DNA of 13,182 bases from Humisphaera sp. (GCA_025351525.1 JANXVV010000403.1:1-13182); one strand, 5' to 3'. Shown: positions 1-7,150, counted from the stretch's first letter. Numbers and translations: made by a program. The notes: generated by a model not told the origin, from the letters alone.

Positions 1-100
1 CACGGGCTTCCAGCCCGTGTGAGCGGGTCGGAACTTAAAGTGAATCTGAGTTTAACGCTGCATTTGAATTCATGATCGCGAACACGGGCTGGAAGCCCGT
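1..100. repeat. Paired palindromic repeat upstream of flgI
   Basis: Two copies of a 19-base hairpin lie in opposite orientation at 1-19 and 82-100. Each has an 8-bp stem (cacgggct / agcccgtg) and a 3-base loop (tcc in one, gga in the other), and the second copy is the exact reverse complement of the first. The two could also pair with each other across a 62-base spacer. The first copy starts at the window edge, so the element may extend further left. It shares its architecture with the pairs at 2177-2243, 6008-6074 and 11794-11875, and is probably a REP-like dispersed element. Confidence 0.8.
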
Positions 101-137
101 GCCACCATTGAGGTTTCAAATGCGGAAGGCGGAGCCG

Positions 138-1208
138 ATGCGAAAAATTCTTGCGATATTGATTGCGTCCGCTCTCGCCACCGCGCCGGTCTATGCGGTC
201 AAGATCGCCGACATCACCCGCATCGACGGGCAGCGCACCAACAAGCTGACCGGCATCGGTCTGGTCACCGGTCTGAAAGGGACCGGCGATGGCGGCGACT
301 ATCTGCCGGCGATTCGCCCGCTGGCGGTCATGCTCGGGGCTTTCTCCAACGAAACGGAAGTGCGGGAACTTGGCGACGTGCAGAACATCGCGCTGGTCGG
401 GCTGTCGGTGACCCTCCCCAAAGACGGCGTGCATATCGGCGATCAACTCGACGTGCAGGTGACCAGTTGGGGCAAGGCAACCAGCCTCAAAAACGGAAGC
501 CTGGTCAACTGCCCGATGATGGGCCCGAAGCCCGAACCCAACGGCAAACTGTGGGCGATGGCCCAGGGGTTGGTGGTGGTCGACGACCCGACCAGCCCGA
601 CCAGCGGTGTGATCAAAGGCGGCTGCACTGTCGAGCGATCGCTGGAAATGCACTACATCTTTAACGGTAAACTCAAGCTCTTTCTCGAAGAAGCCCATGC
701 GAGCTGGACCACCGCCGGCGCGATCGCGCAGGTCATCAACGATTCCGAAGCCAACGGCAAGGATGTGATCGCGACCGTGATCGATCCGAAAACGGTGGAG
801 ATCAGCATTCCCCTGGTGGAGCGCGAACAGCCGGTCGGATTCATTGGCCGCATTCAACGGCTGTCGGTTCCGGAACGGTTGCTGAACACCGAAGCGCGCG
901 TCGTCGTGAACGACAAGACGCACACGATGATCTTCACCGGCGACGTGGAGATCAGCCCGACGATCATCAGCCAGCAGGGACTGACGATCACCACCATCAG
1001 CCCGGAGCGCAAGCCGACCGATCGGAATCCAATCGTGACGACGAAGCAGTTGGTGCCAATTGACACCACCAATACCGGCGGGGCGAAGTTGCAGGATCTG
1101 GTAACCGCGCTCGATCAATTGAAGGTTCCGGCGGAGGATCGGATCACGATCATCAAGGAACTGTATCGGTCGGGAAAGCTGCATGCGAAATTGATCACGG
1201 AAAATTGA
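138..1208 (+). CDS. flgI: Flagellar P-ring protein FlgI
   Basis: FlgI forms the ring around the flagellar rod in the peptidoglycan layer of diderm bacteria. From the ATG at 138 the protein has 356 residues, close to the usual length of about 365. It begins with a Sec signal peptide (MRKILAILIASALATAPVYA, likely cut after VYA). The mature start, ITRIDGQRTNKLTGIGLVTG followed by LKGTGDGG, is the family's N-terminal signature, and the Ala-Gln-Gly segment (MAQGLVVV) and the C-terminal region ending SGKLHAKLITEN also fit. In-frame ATGs lie at 72 and 120. The start at 138 is preferred because it places the signal peptide at the N-terminus and has a purine-rich site (ggaagg, 124-129) upstream; the start at 72 would translate part of a repeat. 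It is the first gene seen in the cluster, and flgJ follows after 7 bp. Confidence 0.95.
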   Translation: MRKILAILIASALATAPVYAVKIADITRIDGQRTNKLTGIGLVTGLKGTGDGGDYLPAIRPLAVMLGAFSNETEVRELGDVQNIALVGLSVTLPKDGVHIGDQLDVQVTSWGKATSLKNGSLVNCPMMGPKPEPNGKLWAMAQGLVVVDDPTSPTSGVIKGGCTVERSLEMHYIFNGKLKLFLEEAHASWTTAGAIAQVINDSEANGKDVIATVIDPKTVEISIPLVEREQPVGFIGRIQRLSVPERLLNTEARVVVNDKTHTMIFTGDVEISPTIISQQGLTITTISPERKPTDRNPIVTTKQLVPIDTTNTGGAKLQDLVTALDQLKVPAEDRITIIKELYRSGKLHAKLITEN

Positions 1209-1215
1209 GAGGCAC

Positions 1216-1677
1216 ATGATCCAATCCATCCAACCCATCACCGCCGCGAAGCATACGGAGCAGCTCACGCACCAGGCGCAAAAGCTGGTGGCGCAGACTT
1301 TTTACGGCACGCTGATGAAGCAGATGCACGACAGCCCGTTCAAGTCGCAGTTGATGGATGGCGGTCGCGGCGGGGCGGCGTTTCAACCGTTGATGGACCA
1401 GCATCTGATCGACCGCATGGCCAAATCCAGCGGCAAAAAGGCCGGCAAATTGATCCGCAGCGTGGTTCGCCGACTCGACCGGAATGATGGGTTGCGGAAA
1501 TCGGCGGAAGGCGCTTCGACGACTTCACCGGCGTCGGGGAAAGACGGCGGATCGTCCCACGACGGTTCACCGCGACAGAACTATTTGCCCACGCGCCCGG
1601 CGATGCGTCAGAACCGTATCGAGCAGAATCCACTTCACGATGCGAGGTTCCATGTTGCGCCTGGTCTCCGAGCTTGA
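1216..1677 (+). CDS. flgJ: Rod-binding protein, single-domain FlgJ type
   Basis: This 153-residue protein matches the N-terminal rod-binding domain of FlgJ, which caps and helps assemble the flagellar rod. The recognisable stretch is about residues 20-70: AQKLVAQTFYGTLMKQM, then DGGRGGAAFQPLMDQHLIDR. The muramidase domain found at the C-terminus of enterobacterial FlgJ is absent. Residues from about 90 onward are rich in Ser, Gly and Arg and look disordered. The ATG at 1216 follows gagagg at 1207-1212 and lies 7 bp after the flgI stop. The 3' end overlaps the start of flgN by 26 bp, which suggests coupled translation. Peptidoglycan opening for the rod would need a separate enzyme, not seen here. 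The family assignment is firm; the role of the tail is unknown. Confidence 0.88.
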   Translation: MIQSIQPITAAKHTEQLTHQAQKLVAQTFYGTLMKQMHDSPFKSQLMDGGRGGAAFQPLMDQHLIDRMAKSSGKKAGKLIRSVVRRLDRNDGLRKSAEGASTTSPASGKDGGSSHDGSPRQNYLPTRPAMRQNRIEQNPLHDARFHVAPGLRA

Positions 1678-2143
1678 AGCGATTCTCAATGAACTGATCG
1701 CCGAGCATCAGCGGTTGCACAAGCATCTGCTCTCGCATCAGACGGCGATGAAGGGATTCGATCTGAAGGCGATGGATGCCACCGCCAATTTTCAGGAAGC
1801 CTCGCGATTGCGCATCGGCAAGCTGGAAACCAAACGGCGGTCGATCGTGGCTCAATTCAGCCGGTCGCAGGGCGCTCGGACGGATCTGACGATCGCCGAA
1901 ATCGCGAAACTCGTACCGCAACGAGAAGATGCTTTGTTACAGCAGCGGGCGATGTTGAAGGACTTGATCGTGCAGGTTTCCAACCGCGCCCAAGTGGCCG
2001 GGAAATTGGCCGGTGCGGTGCTGGGGCATCTGAACACGATCGTTCGCCTGCTCGCCGGCGCGGTGGAAAAAGCGGGCCTGTATACCAAGCACGGTGTGCC
2101 GCAGGTGTCCTCGCGGATCGGTGTGATGGAAGCGGTGGGGTGA
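1652..2143 (+). CDS. flgN: FlgN-like flagellar export chaperone
   Basis: This 164-residue, largely helical protein lies between flgJ and flgK, where FlgN usually occurs. FlgN is the cytoplasmic chaperone that keeps FlgK and FlgL export-competent. The N-terminal helix (LVSELEAILNELIAEHQRLH), the heptad-like middle and the C-terminal LYTKHG segment fit the FlgN family, although FlgN proteins are poorly conserved. The start at 1652 is chosen because a gagg-type site lies just upstream (about 1643-1646) and the protein then begins with the helix. An in-frame ATG at 1640 would add four residues (MRGS). Translation begins inside the end of flgJ in another frame. After the stop comes an A+T-rich stretch (attcgtaattcgtaattgg) and a paired palindrome before flgK. 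Position and fold support the call more than sequence identity does. Confidence 0.75.
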   Translation: MLRLVSELEAILNELIAEHQRLHKHLLSHQTAMKGFDLKAMDATANFQEASRLRIGKLETKRRSIVAQFSRSQGARTDLTIAEIAKLVPQREDALLQQRAMLKDLIVQVSNRAQVAGKLAGAVLGHLNTIVRLLAGAVEKAGLYTKHGVPQVSSRIGVMEAVG

Positions 2144-2176
2144 GATTCGTAATTCGTAATTGGATGCTTTGAGAAA

Positions 2177-2243
2177 GGTGGCATGGGCGTCTCGCCCATG
2201 CATTTATTCGGCCAAAAAGCATGGGCAAGGCGCCCTTGCCACC
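2177..2243. repeat. Paired palindromic repeat between flgN and flgK
   Basis: Two 25-base arms in inverted orientation lie at 2177-2201 and 2219-2243 with a 17-base spacer; 22 of 25 positions match when one arm is reversed. The left arm is itself a hairpin (catgggcg-tct-cgcccatg). The right arm folds as ggcaagg-cgc-ccttgcc and has compensating changes on both sides of its stem, which suggests that the folding is maintained. The right arm ends only 14 bases before the flgK ATG. Confidence 0.85.
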
Positions 2244-2257
2244 AGTAATTGAACTCT

Positions 2258-3955
2258 ATGTCTCTCATCGGCGCTTTAAATACCGGCAGTTCGGCCCTGG
2301 CTGTGTCTCAGGCACAGATCCAGACGACGGGCAACAACATTGCCAACGCCAACACTCCGGGTTTCACGCGGCAGGTGGCGGGGCAGACGGCGCTCCCGAC
2401 GCAGCAGATCCAAACCGGTTCGTTCATCGGCACCGGTGTGGATCTCACGGGGATTCAACGGCAGATCGATCAGGCGCTGGAAAGCCGGCTTCGCGCGGCG
2501 ACGAGCGACACGACGGCGGCGAACAATACCCAGCAATGGCTTGGCCGGGTCGAATCGGCTTTCAACGCGTTGAGCGGGAATGATCTGTCGACGCAGTTGA
2601 GCACGTTTTTCAACAGTTGGTCGAACCTGGCCAACACGCCGCAGGATGCCGGGCTGCGGCAGGTGGTGTTGGCGAATGGCGGCACGGTCGCCAAAAATTT
2701 TCAAGACCTTCGCGGGCAGCTTGTCGGATTGTCGGGCGATGCCGCAAATGAATTCAAGGCACTCGCCGGGCAGGCGAATGATCTGGCGCAGCAGGTGGCG
2801 GATTTGAACGGGCAGATCGTCATCACCGAGGGCGGCAGCGGTGGAAGCGCCAACACGCTGCGCGATCAGCGCGATCAAGTGCTTAAACAATTGTCGCAAC
2901 TGGTAAATGTGCAGACGATCGAGCAGCCGAATGGATCGGTGAATGTGTATGTCGGTTCCGAACCGCTGGTGAGCAACGCGCAAAATCGCGGGATCGCGGT
3001 GAAGTCGACGACGATCAACGGGCTGACGGCGTACTCGGCGACATTTAAAGCGGATGGCGGCACGCTCAACATCACCAGCGGCCAACTCGGCTCGCTGACG
3101 GCCGTGCAGCAGCAGATTGGCGACGCGGTCGCGAAGCTCGATACGCAGGCCAACGCACTGATCTTTCAATTGAACAAACTGCACGCGTCCGGCCAGGGCT
3201 TGCAGGGAGCCGCCAACATCACCGCGACCAATGTCGTGAATGATCCGACCGTGCCGTTGAACAACCCGAAGAGCGGTTTGAAATTCGCGGCAAACAACGG
3301 CAGCTTCGTCGTACACGTGAAGCAGACGGGCACCGGGTTGGTCAGCAGCACGCTCGTTCAAGTGGATCTCACCGGCCAGCCGACGGACACAACGCTCAAT
3401 TCACTTAAGGCCTCGCTGGCGGGTATCGGCGGAGTGAATGCCACGATCGCCGGCGGCAAATTATCGATCGCGGCGGCCAGCCCGGATGTGCAGATCAGCT
3501 TCAGCCAGGATACCAGTGGGGCGCTTTCGGCGCTCGGACTCAACAACTTTTATACCGGCAGCAGCGCCCGCGATATCGCGGTGAACCAAGCGTTGGTCGG
3601 TCAACCTTCGCTGCTGGCGGCGGCGAAAAACGGCGCGCCGGGCGACAACCAAACGGCCCTGGCCATCGCCGCGCTGGAGAGCCAACCGGTGGCCTCGCTG
3701 AACGGATCGAGTCTCAAGGAATCGTATCAGGCGCTGGTCAATGGCATCGCCACCGCCACCGCCGGCGCGAAGACGACCGCCGAGGCTTCCAAAAATATCA
3801 CCGACACTCTGCAGGCGCAGCGCGATTCGCTGAGCGGGGTGAGCATCGATGAGGAAGCCGTCAATCTTCTGAAACAGCAGAGGGCGTTTCAGGGAGCCGC
3901 GAAATTGATCTCGGCGGTCGATGACATGATGAAGACTCTTTTGGCAATGGCTTGA
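2258..3955 (+). CDS. flgK: Flagellar hook-associated protein FlgK (HAP1)
   Basis: FlgK is the first of the two junction proteins between hook and filament and is exported through the flagellar type III system. With the ATG at 2258 it has 565 residues, similar to typical FlgK (about 550). The N-terminal rod-type motif GNNIANANTPGFTRQ lies at residues 25-39. The C-terminal FlgK/rod motif is near the end (GVSIDEEAVNLLKQQRAFQG, then AAKLISAVDDMMKTLLAMA). Both termini are helical with heptad patterns, as expected for D0/D1, and the centre is Thr/Ser/Asn/Gly-rich. A TTG at 2249 is an alternative start adding three residues; ATG is preferred because MSLIGALNTGSSAL aligns with the family start. No good Shine-Dalgarno sequence precedes the ATG, and a repeat lies 14 bases upstream. 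flgL follows after 6 bp, so the two are almost certainly co-transcribed. Confidence 0.96.
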   Translation: MSLIGALNTGSSALAVSQAQIQTTGNNIANANTPGFTRQVAGQTALPTQQIQTGSFIGTGVDLTGIQRQIDQALESRLRAATSDTTAANNTQQWLGRVESAFNALSGNDLSTQLSTFFNSWSNLANTPQDAGLRQVVLANGGTVAKNFQDLRGQLVGLSGDAANEFKALAGQANDLAQQVADLNGQIVITEGGSGGSANTLRDQRDQVLKQLSQLVNVQTIEQPNGSVNVYVGSEPLVSNAQNRGIAVKSTTINGLTAYSATFKADGGTLNITSGQLGSLTAVQQQIGDAVAKLDTQANALIFQLNKLHASGQGLQGAANITATNVVNDPTVPLNNPKSGLKFAANNGSFVVHVKQTGTGLVSSTLVQVDLTGQPTDTTLNSLKASLAGIGGVNATIAGGKLSIAAASPDVQISFSQDTSGALSALGLNNFYTGSSARDIAVNQALVGQPSLLAAAKNGAPGDNQTALAIAALESQPVASLNGSSLKESYQALVNGIATATAGAKTTAEASKNITDTLQAQRDSLSGVSIDEEAVNLLKQQRAFQGAAKLISAVDDMMKTLLAMA

Positions 3956-3961
3956 TATTTT

Positions 3962-5872
3962 ATGCCCATCGTTCCCCTTTCCATCGCCCGCGTCAGTGAT
4001 CAGTTGCGAACCAACTCGGCGCTGTCCGCCATCGCCAAAACGCAGGCGGATCTGCTGACAGTGCAGAATCAAATCTCCACCGGCAAGCGGGTCAACATTC
4101 CCAGTGACGATCCAAGCGCGGCGGCGATCATCCAGCAGTTGCAGAAGACCCTTGCCAGCCGCGACGGCTACGCCGCCAATCTTCAAAGCGCCACGAGCCA
4201 ACTCGGCGAGGTGGATTCGACGCTGGGTGACTTGACCGATGTGCTGCAACAGGCGGAGACGATCGCCTCGGCGAATGTCGGTTCGGATGTCACCGCATCT
4301 CAGCGCGCCGCGGCGGCGGAACTGGTCCGAAGCCTCACCAGCCAGGCGCTTAGCACCGCCAACAAACAATTCCACGGCGTCTATCTTTTCGCCGGGGACC
4401 GCTCGACGACCGCTCCTTTTATCGACAGCAACGGCAAGATCAAATACGTGGGTTCATCGACCGTGCTGCAAAATCAGTTCGATGAAAACTCGCTGCTGCC
4501 GTTTGAAGTGAACGGGGAAAAGGTGTTCGGCGCGCTCACGACGCAAGTCGCCGGGACCGTCAATCTGGCCCCGGCGCTGGCGGCAAACACGCGATTGATC
4601 GATCTGGGCGGCGCGGCCGGCAACGGGATCCATCCCGGTTCGATCCGCATCGGGAATGGATCGGCGACTGCGGACATCGACCTCACTCAGGCGGGAAATA
4701 TCGGCGATGTAATCAGCGCGATCAACAAGGCCGGATTGCCGGGAATTACCGCATCGCTTGGCACCAATGGCATTCAACTGACCGGCGCGGGAAATCTCAG
4801 CGTGAACGAAATTGGCGGCGGTACAACGGCGGTGGACCTGGGTGTTTTCACCGCAGTCGGCGCCGGCGCGGGGACGCCGATCAACGGCCAATCGCTTGCG
4901 GCACAGGTCACCCCGCTCACGCGGCTTTCAACGTTGCGAAGTGGGGCGGGACTCGATCTTTCCGGCCTCACCCTCACGAACGGCGGCATCACCACTCCCG
5001 TCAATTTCAGCGGCGCGCAGACGGTCGAGGACTTGCTGAACATCGTCAACGGCTCGAAGGCCGGTGTGCTGGCCCGGATCAATTCCACCGGCACGGGGAT
5101 CGATATCGTGAATCCCACGCAAGGCACCGCACTGACGGTTTCGGAAAATGGCGGAACCACCGCGGCACAACTCGGGGTGCGGAATTTCACGACCGCGACG
5201 AAGTTGTCCGACCTCAACGGCGGGCAGGGTGTGCGGACGATCGCCGGGCCGGATTTCCAAATCACCCGGCGGGATGGCACTGCATTCTCGGTCGATGCCA
5301 ATGGATTAAACACGGTGCAGGATGTGATCAACGCGATCAACACCGCCGATGGCGGCGCGGGCGTGACCGCAGGTTTCAACGGCAATACCAACGGCATCAC
5401 CCTGACGGATACGACGGGCGGCGGCGGTGTTTTACTGGTGTCGCCCCTGAACGCTTCGAGTGCAGCCCTCGATCTGGGATTGACCACGGCGGCGATTGGC
5501 AACACCCTCACCGGCACGGATGTGAACCCCGTGCAATCGACCGGCCTGTTTGCGAATCTTGCCAAGCTGACGAGTGCGCTGCTCAACAACGACACGACAG
5601 CCATCACCGCCGCCGGCGTCGGGATTCAGGCGGATCACGATCGGGTGGTGCTTGCCCGCGGAGAAGCCGGCTCGCAGGTGAAAGGGTTGGAGGCACGGCA
5701 GACGCAATTGGACGGTGAGAACATTGCCACCAAATCGCTGCTGTCGAATCTGCAGGACACCGATTTCACCACGGCGGTGACGCGATTTCAGGCGCTGCAA
5801 ACGTCGCTTCAAGCCAACTATCAATTGACGGCGAAGGTGCTGCATCTGTCGCTGTTGGATTTCCTGGCGTGA
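3962..5872 (+). CDS. flgL: Flagellar hook-associated protein FlgL (HAP3), expanded
   Basis: FlgL is the second hook-filament junction protein and a flagellin relative. The flagellin-type N-terminal helix is at residues 10-51 (SDQLRTNSALSAI, then NQISTGKRVNIPSDDP). The flagellin-like C-terminal helix lies within about residues 590-636, with TRFQALQTSLQANYQLTAKV. At 636 residues it is about twice the length of enterobacterial FlgL (about 317). The extra length is a central block, about residues 224-520, containing three related units of roughly 100 residues. Each holds a beta-rich 'IRIGNG... IGDVISAINKAG...' pattern like the flagellin hook IN motif: GNIGDVISAINKAG, TVEDLLNIVNGS, TVQDVINAINTADG. 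Each unit closes with a '(D/Q)LG(V/L)' segment. These units are likely surface-exposed. The gene starts 6 bp after flgK with no strong ribosome site, so translation is probably coupled. A gap of 305 bp follows. Confidence 0.93.
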   Translation: MPIVPLSIARVSDQLRTNSALSAIAKTQADLLTVQNQISTGKRVNIPSDDPSAAAIIQQLQKTLASRDGYAANLQSATSQLGEVDSTLGDLTDVLQQAETIASANVGSDVTASQRAAAAELVRSLTSQALSTANKQFHGVYLFAGDRSTTAPFIDSNGKIKYVGSSTVLQNQFDENSLLPFEVNGEKVFGALTTQVAGTVNLAPALAANTRLIDLGGAAGNGIHPGSIRIGNGSATADIDLTQAGNIGDVISAINKAGLPGITASLGTNGIQLTGAGNLSVNEIGGGTTAVDLGVFTAVGAGAGTPINGQSLAAQVTPLTRLSTLRSGAGLDLSGLTLTNGGITTPVNFSGAQTVEDLLNIVNGSKAGVLARINSTGTGIDIVNPTQGTALTVSENGGTTAAQLGVRNFTTATKLSDLNGGQGVRTIAGPDFQITRRDGTAFSVDANGLNTVQDVINAINTADGGAGVTAGFNGNTNGITLTDTTGGGGVLLVSPLNASSAALDLGLTTAAIGNTLTGTDVNPVQSTGLFANLAKLTSALLNNDTTAITAAGVGIQADHDRVVLARGEAGSQVKGLEARQTQLDGENIATKSLLSNLQDTDFTTAVTRFQALQTSLQANYQLTAKVLHLSLLDFLA

Positions 5873-5964
5873 GTGAATTCACGGCACGCGGTTTGTTGTT
5901 GCGACGCTGAAGACTTGTGTGATTGTAGTAAATGCAGTGAATGTACGAATGGCGCGTTTAAAGT

Positions 5965-5978
5965 TGCGCGGGAGCGCA
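5965..5978 (+). promoter_or_regulatory. GGA-loop hairpin (candidate CsrA site)
   Basis: The bases tgcgc-ggga-gcgca form a 5-bp perfect stem with a GGA-containing tetraloop. CsrA/RsmA is known to bind GGA presented in hairpin loops. The site is about 200 bases before the fliW start. The tetraloop is smaller than the usual hexaloop, and GC-rich sequence makes such folds fairly common, so this is weak alone. Confidence 0.25.
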
Positions 5979-6007
5979 GAAATGGCGCGGGGATCAATTT
6001 AAAAACC

Positions 6008-6074
6008 GGTGGCATGGGCGTCTCGTCTATGCTTCGTTTAAAACGCAGAACATGGGCGGGACGCCCATGCCACC
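6008..6074. repeat. Paired palindromic repeat upstream of fliW
   Basis: Inverted arms at about 6008-6032 and 6050-6074 begin and end with ggtggcatgggcg and its complement. The right arm is a clean hairpin (catgggcg-gga-cgcccatg). The left arm has decayed on one side (cgtctatgc in place of cgcccatgc). It is the same family as the pair before flgK; the left arms share ggtggcatgggcgtctcg. Confidence 0.85.
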
Positions 6075-6087
6075 TTGAAGAATCAGT

Positions 6088-6124
6088 TCGCGGCGGATGC
6101 CGCGAGATGCCCGGGAATTTCGGG
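6088..6124 (+). promoter_or_regulatory. Two GGA-loop hairpins in the fliW leader (candidate CsrA sites)
   Basis: The first hairpin is tcgcggc-ggat-gccgcga (6088-6105), a perfect 7-bp stem with the loop GGAT. The second, immediately downstream, is cccg-ggaattt-cggg (6110-6124), a 4-bp stem with GGA at the start of the loop. They sit 53 to 90 bases before the proposed fliW start at 6178, whose ribosome site also contains GGA (ggag, 6169-6172). CsrA dimers commonly bridge two GGA sites, one near the Shine-Dalgarno sequence. This is inference from fold and motif only. Confidence 0.35.
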
Positions 6125-6177
6125 AACGCACGCGTGTGCGATGTGTCCTGCGAAAGCGGGCGAGAAATGGAGTTCGC

Positions 6178-6684
6178 ATGTCTTATGCAGATGTTCTAGT
6201 CATGTCAGAGATCGCGTCAGAGCCTCGGGCCGAGCTGGAGATCCAGACCACCCGCTTCGGGCGATTGACGGTGGATGCCGAGCGCATCATCACGTTCCCG
6301 CGCGGGCTGCTGGGTTTTCCCGGCTTCCAGCGCTACGCGCTGATTCAGGCCGGGGAGGATAACTACTTCTTCTGGCTCCAGTGCATCGAGGACGCGAGCC
6401 TCGCGTTCGTCGTCACCGATCCCAGCATCTTCTTCAAGACCTATGAGGTTCCCCTGAAGGAGGAGACGATGCAGGAGTTGGCGCTGACTGATCCGTCCTT
6501 CGCGCAGACCTTCGTGATCTGCAACAAGGTCGGTGAATGGCTCACCGGCAATCTGTTGGGCCCGATCGTCGTCAATGCGGCGAATCGGACGGCACAGCAG
6601 GTGGTGCTGACGGAGAAGCGCTGGACGACCCGCCAGCCGCTGATGCAGTTGCAATCGAATATGCCTCTGGCGAAGTCGGCATAG
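6178..6684 (+). CDS. fliW: Flagellar assembly factor FliW
   Basis: FliW is a cytoplasmic protein that binds flagellin and, when free, binds and inhibits CsrA. This allows flagellin mRNA to be translated only once export is proceeding. The sequence carries the family's hallmarks: TTRFGRLTVDAERIITFPRG followed by LLGFPGFQRYALI near the N-terminus, a middle segment FFWLQCIEDASLAFVVTDP, and the C-terminal KRWTTRQPLMQ. From 6178 it has 168 residues. This start is chosen because ggag at 6169-6172 lies five bases upstream. The in-frame ATG at 6202 (MSEIASEP) lacks a clear ribosome site and would give 160 residues, closer to the conserved core. csrA lies downstream, the usual pairing. The gap of 199 bases to csrA and the 305-base gap upstream are unusual for this cluster. 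Confidence 0.93.
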   Translation: MSYADVLVMSEIASEPRAELEIQTTRFGRLTVDAERIITFPRGLLGFPGFQRYALIQAGEDNYFFWLQCIEDASLAFVVTDPSIFFKTYEVPLKEETMQELALTDPSFAQTFVICNKVGEWLTGNLLGPIVVNAANRTAQQVVLTEKRWTTRQPLMQLQSNMPLAKSA

Positions 6685-6715
6685 TTTTGCCGATCTCGAG
6701 TGGTTATGGTCAGGA

Positions 6716-6759
6716 GTCGCGGCACGTTTGCCGCGGCACGTGCGACACGGAAGTCGCGC
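6716..6759 (+). promoter_or_regulatory. Stem-loops between fliW and csrA, one with an ACGGAA hexaloop
   Basis: The first hairpin is gcggca-cgtt-tgccgc (6719-6734). Part of a larger inverted repeat (gtcgc at 6716-6720 with gcgac at 6742-6746) overlaps it and could compete with the second hairpin. The second is gtgcgac-acggaa-gtcgcgc (6740-6759), with seven pairs of which one is G-U. Its six-base loop matches ANGGAN, the loop form preferred by CsrA. It lies about 125 bases before the csrA start. The first hairpin could instead end fliW transcription, but no T-tract follows. Confidence 0.4.
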
Positions 6760-6856
6760 GAAAGCCGAGCCCGCGAAATCCCGAATCATCGATGAAAACC
6801 TTGCCTGAGGCCGGCGCAACAGGCGCACGGCATCGGGCGGGGGCGGGATTTTTCGA

Positions 6857-6879
6857 GGCTCTTTGCTCTGGAAGGAGCC
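6857..6879 (+). promoter_or_regulatory. Hairpin covering the csrA ribosome site
   Basis: The bases ggctct (6857-6862) can pair with ggagcc (6874-6879), six pairs with one G-U. That puts the csrA Shine-Dalgarno bases ggag in the stem and a GGA (6870-6872) in the 11-base loop. The ribosome site ggaaggag (6870-6877) contains two GGA motifs. CsrA is known to repress its own translation in some bacteria through such sites; autoregulation here is inferred. Confidence 0.4.
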
Positions 6880-6883
6880 AGAT

Positions 6884-7141
6884 ATGTTGGTATTGTCCCG
6901 TCAGCGCGATGAAACGATCATTATTGGAGACAACATCGAGATCACCGTCGTCGATATTCGCGGCGACAAAGTGAGGCTGGGTGTGAGCGCTCCCAAAGAG
7001 ATCAGCGTGCATCGCAAGGAAGTTTACGAAGCCATTCGCCGGGAAAACCGGGAGGCGGCACAGGTGAAACCCGAGGATCTGTCGGCGTTGGGGAAGATGC
7101 ATCCCCGCATGCCCAAGGGCCCCGAAGAGAAGAAGCAATGA
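6884..7141 (+). CDS. csrA: Carbon storage / translational regulator CsrA
   Basis: CsrA is a small dimeric RNA-binding protein that binds GGA motifs in mRNA leaders, usually blocking translation. In flagellated bacteria with FliW it represses flagellin synthesis. The protein has 85 residues. The core, residues 1-52, is canonical: MLVLSRQRDETIIIGDNIEI, DKVRLGVSAPKEISVHRKEVYEAI, with the conserved RNA-contact residues Leu4 and Arg44. A tail of about 30 charged, Pro-rich residues ending GPEEKKQ makes it longer than the 61-residue E. coli protein. The ATG at 6884 follows a strong site (ggaaggag, 6870-6877) by six bases. An upstream in-frame TTG at 6863 would shift the conserved start and is rejected. 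No flagellin gene follows; the next feature is a palindromic repeat. Confidence 0.95.
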   Translation: MLVLSRQRDETIIIGDNIEITVVDIRGDKVRLGVSAPKEISVHRKEVYEAIRRENREAAQVKPEDLSALGKMHPRMPKGPEEKKQ

Positions 7142-7150
7142 AATCCCTAC

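Larger units (their letters stand above)
5873..6177 (+). promoter_or_regulatory. Long flgL-fliW gap, possible structured leader
   Basis: I see no gene in this 305-base stretch, which is long for an otherwise compact cluster. It holds a 10-bp palindrome (gtgaattcac, 5873-5882) just after the flgL stop, a GGA-loop hairpin at 5965-5978, a paired palindromic repeat at 6008-6074 and two further GGA-loop hairpins at 6088-6124. The fliW ribosome site ggag (6169-6172) lies at its right end. A poor sigma-54-like match (cggcac, five bases, ttgtt; 5882-5897) is present but lacks the conserved GC at -12. The stretch could be a leader controlled by CsrA or contain a promoter for fliW-csrA; neither is proven. 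Confidence 0.35.

Noticed and set aside
72..137. Longer FlgI starting at 72
   Set aside because: It would translate part of the palindromic repeat and bury the signal peptide behind 22 residues; 138 has the signal peptide at the N-terminus and an upstream purine-rich site.
2276..3361. 361-codon minus-strand open frame opposite flgK
   Set aside because: Arg/His-rich translation typical of antisense frames; flgK is certain on the other strand.
5882..5897. Sigma-54-like promoter (cggcac, five bases, ttgtt)
   Set aside because: The highly conserved GC at -12 is GT and the first T is missing; not strong enough to call.
6097..6177. Longer FliW starting at 6097
   Set aside because: The added residues are Arg-rich and unlike FliW; the start lies inside a GGA-loop hairpin, and a better ribosome site precedes 6178.
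6719..6734. Intrinsic terminator after fliW
   Set aside because: The hairpin is GC-rich but followed by no T-tract, and csrA continues in the same direction.
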